Assembly (NCBI RefSeq): GCF_023150065.1
Contig: NZ_JAKLLN010000003.1
Span: 1 to 50,141, forward strand
Source: Zoogloea sp.
GTDB taxonomy: Bacteria; Pseudomonadota; Gammaproteobacteria; Burkholderiales; Rhodocyclaceae
Length of the DNA: 50,141 bases
Direction: 5' to 3'
Below, one piece after another: positions 32,954-41,560 of this stretch. Both the position numbers and the translations under genes were made by a program. How positions within the stretch are numbered: position 1 is the stretch's first letter; the number at the start of each line of letters is the position of its first letter. Below the pieces are notes generated by a model. That model saw only the letters and a list, made by a program, of their open reading frames with translations. It searched no databases and was not told the DNA's origin.

Positions 32954-33838
32954 ATGGATGTGTCGCAAGCGCAGCGAGAACGGCTGGCATTTCTTGAACT
33001 GCACGCGTTTTTTACTGGCGAGTTGCGCAGGTCAGATGTCGAGGCTCGCTTTGGCATCAAACCAGCGGCGGCGTCGCGCGATCTGACGCTCTATCGGGAG
33101 ATGGCCCCCTCCAATCTTGAGTACGATTCAACGAAGCGGTGCTATCGCCCCTCCGGAACCTTTACTCCGATCTTCCCGTTCAACTCCGATCGCGTACTTG
33201 CATGGCTGTTGCAGGGCTTTGGTGACGGGCTGGATTTGAAGTTGAAGCCGGCTGCGCCTTGCGAGGGGCCGGGGCAGTTCACCAGGCCTGATTTGAAGGC
33301 GCTAGGAGCCATCACCCGCAGCATGTGTGCTCACCGTGCTGTGCGGATCAATTACTTGTCGCTGTCCTCGGGTTCGAGGCGTCGCGAAATCGTCCCAGTC
33401 GCCTTAGCCGACAACGGTTTGCGCTGGCATGTGCGAGCCTTCGATCGCGACCGTGCTCGTTTCGGTGACTTCGTGCTTACGCGTATCTCGAAAGTTCAAG
33501 AAATTGAGGGTGAAGCCGACGAGAGAGAGCTCTTGAGTTCCGACGAGCAATGGGCTCGCATCGTCGAGATGGAGGTGGTTCCTCATCCCGGTATTAGGCA
33601 TCCCAAGGCTATCGAGGCCGACTACAGTATGCAGGATGGGGTCTTGCGCATCAAGGCGCGAGCGGCCCTCGCTGGCTATGTGCTCAGGCGTTGGAATGTG
33701 GACGCGAGCTCGGACCATCGGCTCGATCCAGCAACTCATCACCTATGGCTGCGTAACACGCCTACTCTTTATGGTGTCGAGAGTGCAGCGTTAGCGCCAG
33801 GCGGTCCCGAACTGTCCGCCGACAAGGCGGTCGTATGA
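32954..33838 (+). CDS. WYL-domain transcriptional regulator (CapW/BrxR-like)
   Basis: The 294-residue protein has an N-terminal winged helix (residues about 5-65; RSDVEARFGIKPAAASRDLT), a WYL domain in the middle (residues about 110-190; VRINYLSLSSGSRRREIVP...LRWHVRAFD) and a C-terminal WCX-like part. This layout and length match BrxR/CapW, repressors that sit at the head of phage-defence operons and sense a ligand through WYL. I start at 32954 because GGGGA lies five bases before this ATG; the frame could start from GTG at 32894. The stop overlaps the TIR-APAZ start by ATGA, so the regulator is translated with SPARTA. Codon use is less GC-biased than in the core genes. Confidence 0.85.
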   Translation: MDVSQAQRERLAFLELHAFFTGELRRSDVEARFGIKPAAASRDLTLYREMAPSNLEYDSTKRCYRPSGTFTPIFPFNSDRVLAWLLQGFGDGLDLKLKPAAPCEGPGQFTRPDLKALGAITRSMCAHRAVRINYLSLSSGSRRREIVPVALADNGLRWHVRAFDRDRARFGDFVLTRISKVQEIEGEADERELLSSDEQWARIVEMEVVPHPGIRHPKAIEADYSMQDGVLRIKARAALAGYVLRRWNVDASSDHRLDPATHHLWLRNTPTLYGVESAALAPGGPELSADKAVV

Positions 33839-35223
33839 CGCGCGAAGCAATTTTTATCAGCCACGCCACCCCGGAGGACAATGACTTCGTCCGTTGGCTC
33901 GGTTCCAAGTTGGAACTGGCCGGCTACAAGGTCTGGCATGACCTTGCGCGCTTGAAAGGCGGCGACTACTTTTGGGACAAGATCGAAGCGGCGATCCGCA
34001 GCGACTCGTTCCGCTTCATCGCAGTCGTGTCCAAAGTGGCCGTTGGCAAGCAGGGCGTCAAGGACGAATGGGCAGTGGCCGGCACCATTGAGCGAAGCGT
34101 CCCGGGCTTCATCATTCCGGTTCGCATTGACAACATCCCGTTCAGCGATGTGCCGATCTCGCTGCACCGCAAGAACCTGATCGACTTCGCGTCCGGATGG
34201 CACAAGGGCTTCGCGTCCTTGGTCGATACGCTGGAAGAGGCCCAAGCGCCCAAGGCGTCGAGTCCTGATCCGTCCCTGGCCCGCCACTGGCTGCCCGAGC
34301 TCAAGGAAGGCGCCATCGTTCGGACCGATGCAAACGAGACGCTCGATTCGACTTGGCTTCGCATCCTCTCCCTTCCTCCGACGATCGAAACCGCGCGCAT
34401 CCTCGGCAAAGATCGCGAGATCAAGGTGACGGAGGAGAACCGCAAGCTGCCCTGGTTCGAGCACGAGGATCGCATCGTCGGATTCGCCAAGGGGGCGGAT
34501 CTCGTGTCGCTGATGGCCAAGTCCGTGATGCTCAAAGCGGCCAATGCCGCGGTGACGGACACCTTCATCGATGAGGGTTCGACGCTCGGCGACAAGGACG
34601 TGCCTTGGTGGGAGGCGCGCAAGCGCGTGGGCAATCTCGTCCGACAAGCCTGGGAACTGGCGATGGAGGCTAGGGGCTTCGCGAGCGTCTACCAAGCCAG
34701 CGGCCGAAGGGTCTTCTACGCCACGCCGGAGCTCACAGGCGGGCGCGGCAAGTTCGTTTCCTACGAGGACTTCGATGGCGCGAAGCGCCGCAAGGCGCTT
34801 ACAGGCAAAAGCGAGAAGCGCGGCGCTTGCTGGGCCTACGGCGTGGGCATGGTGACGTCGTTCGACGAGCCCTGGCGCGTCGAGCTTCGCCATGCGGTCA
34901 TCTTCACTGACGACGACGGCAAACCGCTCGAGGACGCATTGAAGGCGCATCGCCTGCGCCGGGGCTTCTGCAAAAGCTGGTGGAACGAGCAGTGGCGTAC
35001 GCTCATGCGGGCGTTTCTGTGGCTGGCCTCGGAAGGCAAGCCCGAGTTGCTCTTGCCAGTCGGCTCAGGCCGCAGCATTTCGCTGTCTTCGACCCCGATC
35101 CAGTTCGAGGCGCCGTGCGGCTTGTCCGACGTAGCGCACGCCGTCGATGATGACCCAGTCGATGAGATCGACGACGATGAAGCCGCCCAGGAGGCAGAGA
35201 GCGAAGAGGAGGGCGCGCAGTGA
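33835..35223 (+). CDS. TIR-APAZ subunit of a SPARTA system
   Basis: In the 462-residue protein, residues 1-140 are a TIR domain: AIFISHATPED at the first strand, YKVWHDLARLKGGDYFWDKI, and E78 in KDEWA at the position of the catalytic NADase glutamate. Residues about 150-435 match the expected APAZ region that replaces the N/L1/L2 parts of long Argonautes. The last 25 residues are strongly acidic (DEIDDDEAAQ, ESEEEG). In studied SPARTA complexes such an acidic tail blocks the nucleic-acid channel until a guide and target load. TIR-APAZ pairs with short Argonaute; guide-RNA-dependent recognition of plasmid or phage DNA makes the complex oligomerise and consume NAD(P), killing the cell. Overlaps the regulator (ATGA) and the Argonaute gene (GTGA). 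Confidence 0.9.
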   Translation: MTREAIFISHATPEDNDFVRWLGSKLELAGYKVWHDLARLKGGDYFWDKIEAAIRSDSFRFIAVVSKVAVGKQGVKDEWAVAGTIERSVPGFIIPVRIDNIPFSDVPISLHRKNLIDFASGWHKGFASLVDTLEEAQAPKASSPDPSLARHWLPELKEGAIVRTDANETLDSTWLRILSLPPTIETARILGKDREIKVTEENRKLPWFEHEDRIVGFAKGADLVSLMAKSVMLKAANAAVTDTFIDEGSTLGDKDVPWWEARKRVGNLVRQAWELAMEARGFASVYQASGRRVFYATPELTGGRGKFVSYEDFDGAKRRKALTGKSEKRGACWAYGVGMVTSFDEPWRVELRHAVIFTDDDGKPLEDALKAHRLRRGFCKSWWNEQWRTLMRAFLWLASEGKPELLLPVGSGRSISLSSTPIQFEAPCGLSDVAHAVDDDPVDEIDDDEAAQEAESEEEGAQ

Positions 35224-36761
35224 CGTTTGCCCCTCGCCTCATCGAAATCGCCGAGCCCGAGCTGCAATTCGCGTTCAGCCAGGCGATGGCACATCCGAAG
35301 GATGGGCTCTCGCTTTACGGTCCGCTGCGCGGTCAGCTCACGGGTGGGCGGCTTCGCATCGGCGTCGTGGCCACGGCGCGCGGCCACCAAATCTACGGCA
35401 AGTTCGCAGAGCGGCTCGGCAAGCCCATTGCGCCAGCCAAGGCCGACGACCCGAACCACACCTTGTTTCCTGGATTTCAGGCGATCTTTGGAGTGGAATG
35501 GCCGTTGGAGCCAGCCGCCTTCCTCGAGATCGATCCGGCTGACCTTGATGCCGCGATCAGCATCCCCGATCGGCATCAGGCGATCCACAAGGCCGTGTCG
35601 CTGTACTCGGATGCCATCGCTGAGTATCTGCGCGATGACGCCGAGGCGCACATCGATCTCTGGATGGCGATCGTGCCGGAGGATGTACACAAACACTGCC
35701 GCCCGCAATCGAAGTCCAAGAAGGGCGGACCGGAGCAGGCTGCGCCGGTCGCGCTCATGGACAAGAAGCAAGCGACCCGACTTTTGACCAATGAGCCGGG
35801 GCTGTTCGAAGAGGATGCCAAGTCTGCGGAGATCTATCTCTACGAGCTCGACTTCCACAACCAGCTCAAGGCGCGGCTCTTGGAACACAAGGCTGCGGTG
35901 CAGGTTCTGCGCGAGACGACGATGGCGCCGGAGGAATTCCTCAACAAGATCGGCAAGCCGTTGCGCGCCTTGCAGGATCCGGCGACGCTGGCGTGGAACC
36001 TGGCGACGACTTGCTATTTCAAGGCGGGCGGTAAGCCCTGGCAACTCGCCCATGTGCGCCCCGGCGTCTGCTATGTCGGCGTCGTGTTCAAGCAGGATGC
36101 TTCGAATCCGGAGCCAGGCATGGTCTGCTGCGGCGCTCAGATGTTCTTGGAGTCCGGCGATGGCGTCGTCTTCAAGGGCACGCCGGGTCAGTTCAAGTCC
36201 GAGAAGGAAGACGAGTTCCATCTGCCCAGGGACAAGGCCAAGGCGCTAATGTCGCTGGTGGTCGAGGCCTACCGCAGGAGCCATGGCGGCGAAGCGCCCA
36301 AGGAGCTCTTCATCCATGGCAAGACGCGCTTCTCCTACGAGGAGTGGGAAGGCTTCCGCGAAACGGTGCCGCCGGAGACGAATGTGGTCTGCGTGCGCAT
36401 CCGTGAGGATTCCGGCGTCAAGCTCTATCGCCATGGCCCTAGCGCGATCGCGCGTGGCCTGGCGTGGGTGAAGTCCGAGACTCGCGGCTACCTGTGGACC
36501 AAGGGCTATGTCACGCGGCTGCAGACCTATGCCGGCCGCGAAGTTCCGAGCCCGTTAACCATCGAAATCGCGCGTGGCAATGCGGACATCGAGCAGGTTA
36601 TGGCCGACGTGTTGGGCCTGACTAAGCTGAACTACAACGCATGCATCTACGGCGATGGGGTTCCCGTGACGCTGCGCTTCGCCGACACCGTCGGCGAGAT
36701 CTTGACCGCAGCGCCGCGCAGGGAAGACCTCCCTCCGCTGCCGTTCCGTTACTACATTTGA
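35220..36761 (+). CDS. Short prokaryotic Argonaute (MID-PIWI, catalytically inactive)
   Basis: This 513-residue protein lacks N and PAZ domains and has the size and ending (PLPFRYYI) of short pAgo. The PIWI core is visible as VCYVGVVFKQD (about residue 283), VVEAYRRSHGGEAPKELFIHGKTRF (in two halves near 345-370) and the C-terminal LTKLNYNACIYGDGVPVTLRFAD. The first catalytic Asp is absent from the YVGVVF strand and the Asp after FIH is replaced by Gly, so it should not slice. It binds the guide and recognises target DNA, passing the signal to TIR-APAZ. It starts with GTG, overlapping the upstream stop by four bases. Confidence 0.9.
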   Translation: MTFAPRLIEIAEPELQFAFSQAMAHPKDGLSLYGPLRGQLTGGRLRIGVVATARGHQIYGKFAERLGKPIAPAKADDPNHTLFPGFQAIFGVEWPLEPAAFLEIDPADLDAAISIPDRHQAIHKAVSLYSDAIAEYLRDDAEAHIDLWMAIVPEDVHKHCRPQSKSKKGGPEQAAPVALMDKKQATRLLTNEPGLFEEDAKSAEIYLYELDFHNQLKARLLEHKAAVQVLRETTMAPEEFLNKIGKPLRALQDPATLAWNLATTCYFKAGGKPWQLAHVRPGVCYVGVVFKQDASNPEPGMVCCGAQMFLESGDGVVFKGTPGQFKSEKEDEFHLPRDKAKALMSLVVEAYRRSHGGEAPKELFIHGKTRFSYEEWEGFRETVPPETNVVCVRIREDSGVKLYRHGPSAIARGLAWVKSETRGYLWTKGYVTRLQTYAGREVPSPLTIEIARGNADIEQVMADVLGLTKLNYNACIYGDGVPVTLRFADTVGEILTAAPRREDLPPLPFRYYI

Positions 36762-36797
36762 CTGGCTATACCGAGAAATAAGAAAGAAGGGCTCGAC

Positions 36798-36860
36798 ATG
36801 TCTCTACTGCTGCCTTGGGAAGAGTTCGGGGGAGAGCATCTCCGGGACTGGTGTGCATGA
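36798..36860 (+). CDS. 20-codon mini-ORF coupled to the methyltransferase gene
   Basis: ATG at 36798 opens a frame of 20 codons (MSLLLPWEEF, GGEHLRDWCA) whose TGA overlaps the methyltransferase ATG as ATGA. A strong ribosome site, AAGAAGG (36784-36790), sits seven bases before its ATG, whereas the methyltransferase ATG itself has no clear one. The simplest reading is that ribosomes load at the mini-ORF and re-initiate on the methyltransferase. The peptide resembles nothing I know. It could instead be the stub of a lost gene. Confidence 0.5.
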   Translation: MSLLLPWEEFGGEHLRDWCA

Positions 36861-39559
36861 ATATCGCTGAGATCGAATCCTCGCTCAAGGAGCTGGCCGA
36901 TAAGCCATTCAGCTCCTCGGATTTCCCCTTCGAGTTCCTGGCTGCGTATGACGCGCCCAAGGCGACCATCACAAAGCTTCGCCAAGCTTCCCAGCCTGAT
37001 CTGCTCGGCGAGCCCGGTCAGATCCACTGGAAGAAGAAGCTGCTGTATCGCTGCGCGCCCAAAGGAGGGGCCGGCGCGGCTATCGAAGCCATGGCCCAGC
37101 AGTTTGAAGGCAAGAAGGATACCCCGCGGATCTTGCTCTGCACCGATGGCCAGGAGCTTCTCGCCCGCGACACCAAGACTGGCGCTACGCTCGACGTGGA
37201 GCGCTCCCTGGTCAATGATTCCTTCGATTTTTTCTTGCCGCTCGCCGGCATCGAACGCTACGAAGGCGTGGCGGAGAGCCCGGCCGACATCAAAGCAACT
37301 GGACGGCTGGCCAAGCTCTATGACGCCATCCTGGAGGCCAACCCCGATTGGAGCGAGGCGAGCTCGCACAGCCTGAACCTGTTTATGACTCGACTGCTCT
37401 TCTGCTTCTTCGCGGAAGATACCTCGATCTTCGACTCGGGTCAGTTTACCCAGGCGGCGATGACCTTCTCCCGCGAGGACGGGACGGACATGGCCGCTAC
37501 GCTCTCGCTGATTTTCCGCGCGCTGGCCCTCGACGGCCCCGTTCGCGGGGAGTTACCCGACTTCGCCCGCAAGTTCCCCTACGTCAACGGCGGGCTCTTC
37601 AAAGAGGATGCGCCGATCCCGGCCTTCTCGCGCCGCGCCCGCCGGCTGCTCAAAGGCTGCGGCGAGCTCAAATGGTCGGCGATCAACCCTGACATCTTCG
37701 GCTCGATGATCCAAGCGGTCGTGGAGCCGGGTATGCGCGGCGACATGGGCATGCACTACACGTCTGTGCCCAACATCATGAAAGCTCTGCAGCCGCTCTT
37801 CCTGCTCTCGCTCGAAGAGGACTTCGACGCCTCGCGCGACAGCGAAGCCAAGCTCACTCGACTTTTGGCTCGACTCACGCGCATCCGCATCTTCGATCCG
37901 GCTTGCGGATCAGGCAACTTCCTGATCATCGCCTATCGGGAGCTGCGCAAGCTCGAGGCGCGCATCTTCGCCAGGCTGCGCGAGCTCGGCAGCTCCGCGA
38001 TCCCGATGACGGGCATCCACCTCAATCAGTTCTACGGCATCGAGCTGGCCGATTTCGCCGTCGAGACCGCGAAGCTCTCGCTGTGGATCGCCGAGTATCA
38101 GATGAACGAGCAAGTCAAGGAGCAGTTCGGCGTCGCTCCCCCGGCCCTGCCTCTGCGAGACAGCGGCAACATCGTCCACCGCAACGCCCTGCGCGTCGAT
38201 TGGCTGGCCGTTTGCCCGCCTCGAGAGGGAGCAGAGACTTACGTGGTCGGCAACCCGCCGTATCTGGGCAGCTCCAACCAAGATGAGTCCCAAAAGGCGG
38301 ACATGGATTTGATTTTCTCGGGCCAAACCGATAACTACCGCAACCTTGACTACGTGGCGGCTTGGTATATGAAGGCCGCGGACTATGCCCAGCCCACGGC
38401 CGCGCAGTGCGCGTTCGTGGCCACCAATTCGCTATGCCAGGGCGAAATGGTCTCCATGCTCTGGCCGCTTGTCTATCGACGCGGCATGGAGATCGGCTTC
38501 GCACACCAATCCTTCAAGTGGCGCAACAACGCATCGGCCGTCGCCGGCGTCACTTGCGTCATCGTCGGCATCCGCCCGCGCTCGAGCGCCAAGAAGGTTT
38601 TGTATTCAGCCGAACTCTCGCGGGTGGTCCGAAACATCAGCCCCTACCTGATCGAGATGGACGACACCATCGTCGAAAAGGAGTCGCGCCCCATCAACGG
38701 CCTGCCGAAGATGGACAAGGGCAACATGCCAACAGACGACGGCAACCTGATCCTCTCACCCGATGAGAAGGCCGACCTGCTGGCGCGCTTCCCGGCCGCT
38801 GCGAAGTTCGTCCGCCGTTACTACGGCACGCAGGAGTTCATCAAGGGCATCGAGCGATATTGCCTGTGGATCCTTGACGAAGATGCCCAAGAGGCCGCGA
38901 GCATTCCGCCGATCAAAGCGCGCCTCGATGCCGTGGCCGCCTTCCGCCTGGCCAGCCCCGCGCCGACCACGCAGGAATACGCCGCCTGGCCCCATCGCTT
39001 CCGTCAGATCCAAGACTTCGGCTCGGACGCTGTGCTGGTGCCGATTCACTTCTCCGAAGACCGCGAATACTTCACCATCGGCTTCGCGTCCGGTGAGGAC
39101 TCGATCCTGAGCAACGCCACCTTCGCGATCTACAACGCCTCGCCCTATGTGATGGCGCTGCTGTCGACGCGGCTGCATGCCGTTTGGGTCTCGACCGTGT
39201 GCGGCGGCCTGGAGACGCGTATCCGCTACTCCAACACGATGGGCTACCACACCTTCCCCATCCCCAACCTTTCCGATGAGCAAAAGCAGGAGCTCGAGGA
39301 CCACGCATGGGCAATCATCGCCGCACGCGAGGAGCATCCAGGAATGACCATCGGCGAGCTCTACGACCCCGAGGCCATGCCCGAAGGGCTGCTGGCAGCC
39401 CATCGCGCTCTTGATGACACCTTGGAGCGCATCTGCATCGGTCGACCGTTCCGCAACGACACCGAGCGGCTGGAATACCTTTTCAAGCAATATGTCGCTT
39501 TGAAGCGCAAAGACAGGTCCGGCTCCAACCGCGAGCTGGCCTTGAGGAGAGCCCGATGA
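36857..39559 (+). CDS. MmeI-like DNA N6-adenine methyltransferase lacking the nuclease motif
   Basis: This 900-residue protein matches the MmeI (type IIG/IIL) plan along its length: N-terminal domain, helical spacer (RLLFCFFAEDTSIFD), methyltransferase with motif I DPACGSGNF (about residue 346) and motif IV NPPY (about 466), a target-recognition domain (GIERYCLWI, about 664) and the C-terminal helical part (LYDPEAMPEGLLAAH). In MmeI the N-terminal domain carries a D...ExK nuclease; here the aligned segment reads HWKKKLLYRCAPKGG with no such residues, so cleavage must come from other subunits. It should methylate adenine in one strand of its site. Start at 36857 by ATGA overlap with the mini-ORF; a TTG at 36815 is a weaker option. 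Overlaps the helicase gene by ATGA. Confidence 0.87.
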   Translation: MNIAEIESSLKELADKPFSSSDFPFEFLAAYDAPKATITKLRQASQPDLLGEPGQIHWKKKLLYRCAPKGGAGAAIEAMAQQFEGKKDTPRILLCTDGQELLARDTKTGATLDVERSLVNDSFDFFLPLAGIERYEGVAESPADIKATGRLAKLYDAILEANPDWSEASSHSLNLFMTRLLFCFFAEDTSIFDSGQFTQAAMTFSREDGTDMAATLSLIFRALALDGPVRGELPDFARKFPYVNGGLFKEDAPIPAFSRRARRLLKGCGELKWSAINPDIFGSMIQAVVEPGMRGDMGMHYTSVPNIMKALQPLFLLSLEEDFDASRDSEAKLTRLLARLTRIRIFDPACGSGNFLIIAYRELRKLEARIFARLRELGSSAIPMTGIHLNQFYGIELADFAVETAKLSLWIAEYQMNEQVKEQFGVAPPALPLRDSGNIVHRNALRVDWLAVCPPREGAETYVVGNPPYLGSSNQDESQKADMDLIFSGQTDNYRNLDYVAAWYMKAADYAQPTAAQCAFVATNSLCQGEMVSMLWPLVYRRGMEIGFAHQSFKWRNNASAVAGVTCVIVGIRPRSSAKKVLYSAELSRVVRNISPYLIEMDDTIVEKESRPINGLPKMDKGNMPTDDGNLILSPDEKADLLARFPAAAKFVRRYYGTQEFIKGIERYCLWILDEDAQEAASIPPIKARLDAVAAFRLASPAPTTQEYAAWPHRFRQIQDFGSDAVLVPIHFSEDREYFTIGFASGEDSILSNATFAIYNASPYVMALLSTRLHAVWVSTVCGGLETRIRYSNTMGYHTFPIPNLSDEQKQELEDHAWAIIAAREEHPGMTIGELYDPEAMPEGLLAAHRALDDTLERICIGRPFRNDTERLEYLFKQYVALKRKDRSGSNRELALRRAR

Positions 39560-41556
39560 CCGATTTCGTCCAGATCACCTACGCCCAGACCGGGGCCAGC
39601 CAGTCCGTCGATCAGATGGGCATGCGCGCCATGCAAGCGCGCGCCTTCGACGAGCGCGGCTCGCAATACCTGCTGGTCAAGGCACCGCCGGCTTCCGGCA
39701 AGTCTCGCGCACTTATGTTCATCGCCTTGGATAAGCTGCATCGCCAGGGCGTTCGCAAGGCGATCGTCGCGGTGCCGGAGCGCTCGATCGGTTCCTCGTT
39801 CAAATCCACCCCGCTCTCCAAGGACGGCTTCTTTGCCGACTGGGAGGTCGCCCCGGAGTGGAACCTGACCTCCGCCGGTGGCGCGCAGAAGACCAAGGCC
39901 TTCGCCGAGTTCATGCAAAGCGGAGCCCAGGCCCTGGTCTGCACGCACGCGACCCTGCGCTTTGCCTTCGAGCAGCTCGGCGCGCAGGCTTTCGACAACT
40001 GCCTGCTGGCCATCGACGAGTTCCACCACGCCTCGGCCGACGACGAAAGCCGCTTGGGTGAACTGGTGCGCATCCTGGTCGATCGCGACAAGGCGCACAT
40101 CGTCGCGATGACCGGCAGCTACTTCCGCGGGGACGCCGCGCCGGTGCTGCGGCCCGAGGACGAGGCGCGCTTCAACCGAGTCACATACACCTACTACGAG
40201 CAGCTCAACGGCTACAAGGATCTGAAGACTCTGGGCATCGGCTACCACTTCTACCGCGGTCGCTACATCGATGCGATTAACGAGGTGCTCGACCCCTCCA
40301 AAAAGACCATCGTCCACATCCCCAGCGTGCGCTCGGCCGAAGCCACCGGCGAGGGCAAGTATGGCGAGGTCGATCGGATCCTCGATCACCTGGGCCGGGT
40401 GCTCGGGCGCGACGCGGCCACCGGCTTCTATAGCGTCGAGCGTCCCGACGGCTCGAAGCTCATCGTCGCCGATCTCGTCGACGACGGCCCCGAGCGCGAG
40501 CGCGTGATGGGGTCGCTGCGTGAGATCAAGGGCCGTGACGACGTGGACATCATCATCGCGCTGGGCATGGCCAAGGAAGGCTTCGACTGGATCTGGTGCG
40601 AGCACGCGCTGACTGTCGGCTACCGTGGCTCGCTCACCGAGATCATCCAGATCATCGGCCGCGCGACCCGCGACGCTCCCGGTAAGCCCCACGCCCAGTT
40701 CACCAACCTCATCGCCGAGCCCGATGCCTCCGAGGAGCGGGTGGTGGAGGCCGTGAACAACATGCTCAAGGCTATCGCCTGCTCGCTGCTCATGGAGCAG
40801 GTCTTGGCGCCCAACTTCAAGTTCCGAGCCAAGGATGGGAGCGACGAGATCGACGGTTCGCGCCGCGAGACCGACATCGTGTTCGACAAGGATGGCGCCA
40901 CCTCGATTGCGATCAACGGATTCAAGGAGCCGTCGACTGAGCGCAGCCGCCAGATCATCGAGACAGACTTGGCGGATTTGACCGCCGCGATCTTCCAAGA
41001 CGACTCAATCCTGCGCGCGTCGCTGAACCCCGATGAATACGCGCCGGAGGTGGTCAATCAGGTCTACATCCCCCGGGTGATCCAGACCAAGTATCCCGAC
41101 CTCACCGACGACGAGATCGAGGAGATCCGCCAAGCAGTGGTGGCCAACGGCGCTTTCAAGAGCCCGCAGATCGAGATTGATCCCGCCCTTGGCGACGTGG
41201 ATCCCGACGCCAAGGGCGGCTCGAAATTCATCCGGCTGGCCGAGAAGCTGATCAACATCGACGAGCTGAGCATCGACCTCATCGACAGCATCAACCCCTT
41301 CCAACGTGCCTACGAGATCCTCTCCAAGTCCGTCACCGCCGACGTGCTCCGCACCATCCATGGCGCGATCTCGGCGACGAGGGTCGCGATGACCGAGGAA
41401 GAGGCCGTGGCGCTGTTCCCGCGCATCAAGGCCTTCACCGCCGAGCGTAGACACGAGCCGAACCTGAACTCGGCCAGCCCGATGGAGCGTCGGATGGCGG
41501 AAGCCCTGGCCTGGATCCGCGAGGCCAAGCGCAAGCGCATGGCCGCCGGAGGCTGA
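39556..41556 (+). CDS. SF2 DEAD/DEAH-type helicase
   Basis: In the 666-residue protein, residues 40-230 hold the first RecA domain with Walker A APPASGKS (43-50), DEFHH (about 153-157, motif II) and MTGSYF (motif III). The second RecA domain ends with motif VI QIIGRATRD (about 364). The C-terminal 250 residues are unassigned and rich in D/E/R. Helicases of this type move DNA for type I/III-like restriction systems. Its start overlaps the methyltransferase stop, and the GIY-YIG gene begins four bases after its stop, so it is a core member of the five-gene set. Confidence 0.87.
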   Translation: MTDFVQITYAQTGASQSVDQMGMRAMQARAFDERGSQYLLVKAPPASGKSRALMFIALDKLHRQGVRKAIVAVPERSIGSSFKSTPLSKDGFFADWEVAPEWNLTSAGGAQKTKAFAEFMQSGAQALVCTHATLRFAFEQLGAQAFDNCLLAIDEFHHASADDESRLGELVRILVDRDKAHIVAMTGSYFRGDAAPVLRPEDEARFNRVTYTYYEQLNGYKDLKTLGIGYHFYRGRYIDAINEVLDPSKKTIVHIPSVRSAEATGEGKYGEVDRILDHLGRVLGRDAATGFYSVERPDGSKLIVADLVDDGPERERVMGSLREIKGRDDVDIIIALGMAKEGFDWIWCEHALTVGYRGSLTEIIQIIGRATRDAPGKPHAQFTNLIAEPDASEERVVEAVNNMLKAIACSLLMEQVLAPNFKFRAKDGSDEIDGSRRETDIVFDKDGATSIAINGFKEPSTERSRQIIETDLADLTAAIFQDDSILRASLNPDEYAPEVVNQVYIPRVIQTKYPDLTDDEIEEIRQAVVANGAFKSPQIEIDPALGDVDPDAKGGSKFIRLAEKLINIDELSIDLIDSINPFQRAYEILSKSVTADVLRTIHGAISATRVAMTEEEAVALFPRIKAFTAERRHEPNLNSASPMERRMAEALAWIREAKRKRMAAGG

Positions 41557-41560
41557 CAGC

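Noticed and set aside
32637-32990. Minus-strand frame of 117 codons at the island edge
   Set aside because: It overlaps the regulator's start and promoter, has no recognisable domain and no ribosome site.
35220-36761. An active, DNA-cutting Argonaute
   Set aside because: The catalytic aspartates expected in the PIWI strands are missing and there is no PAZ or N domain; it fits the inactive short clade.
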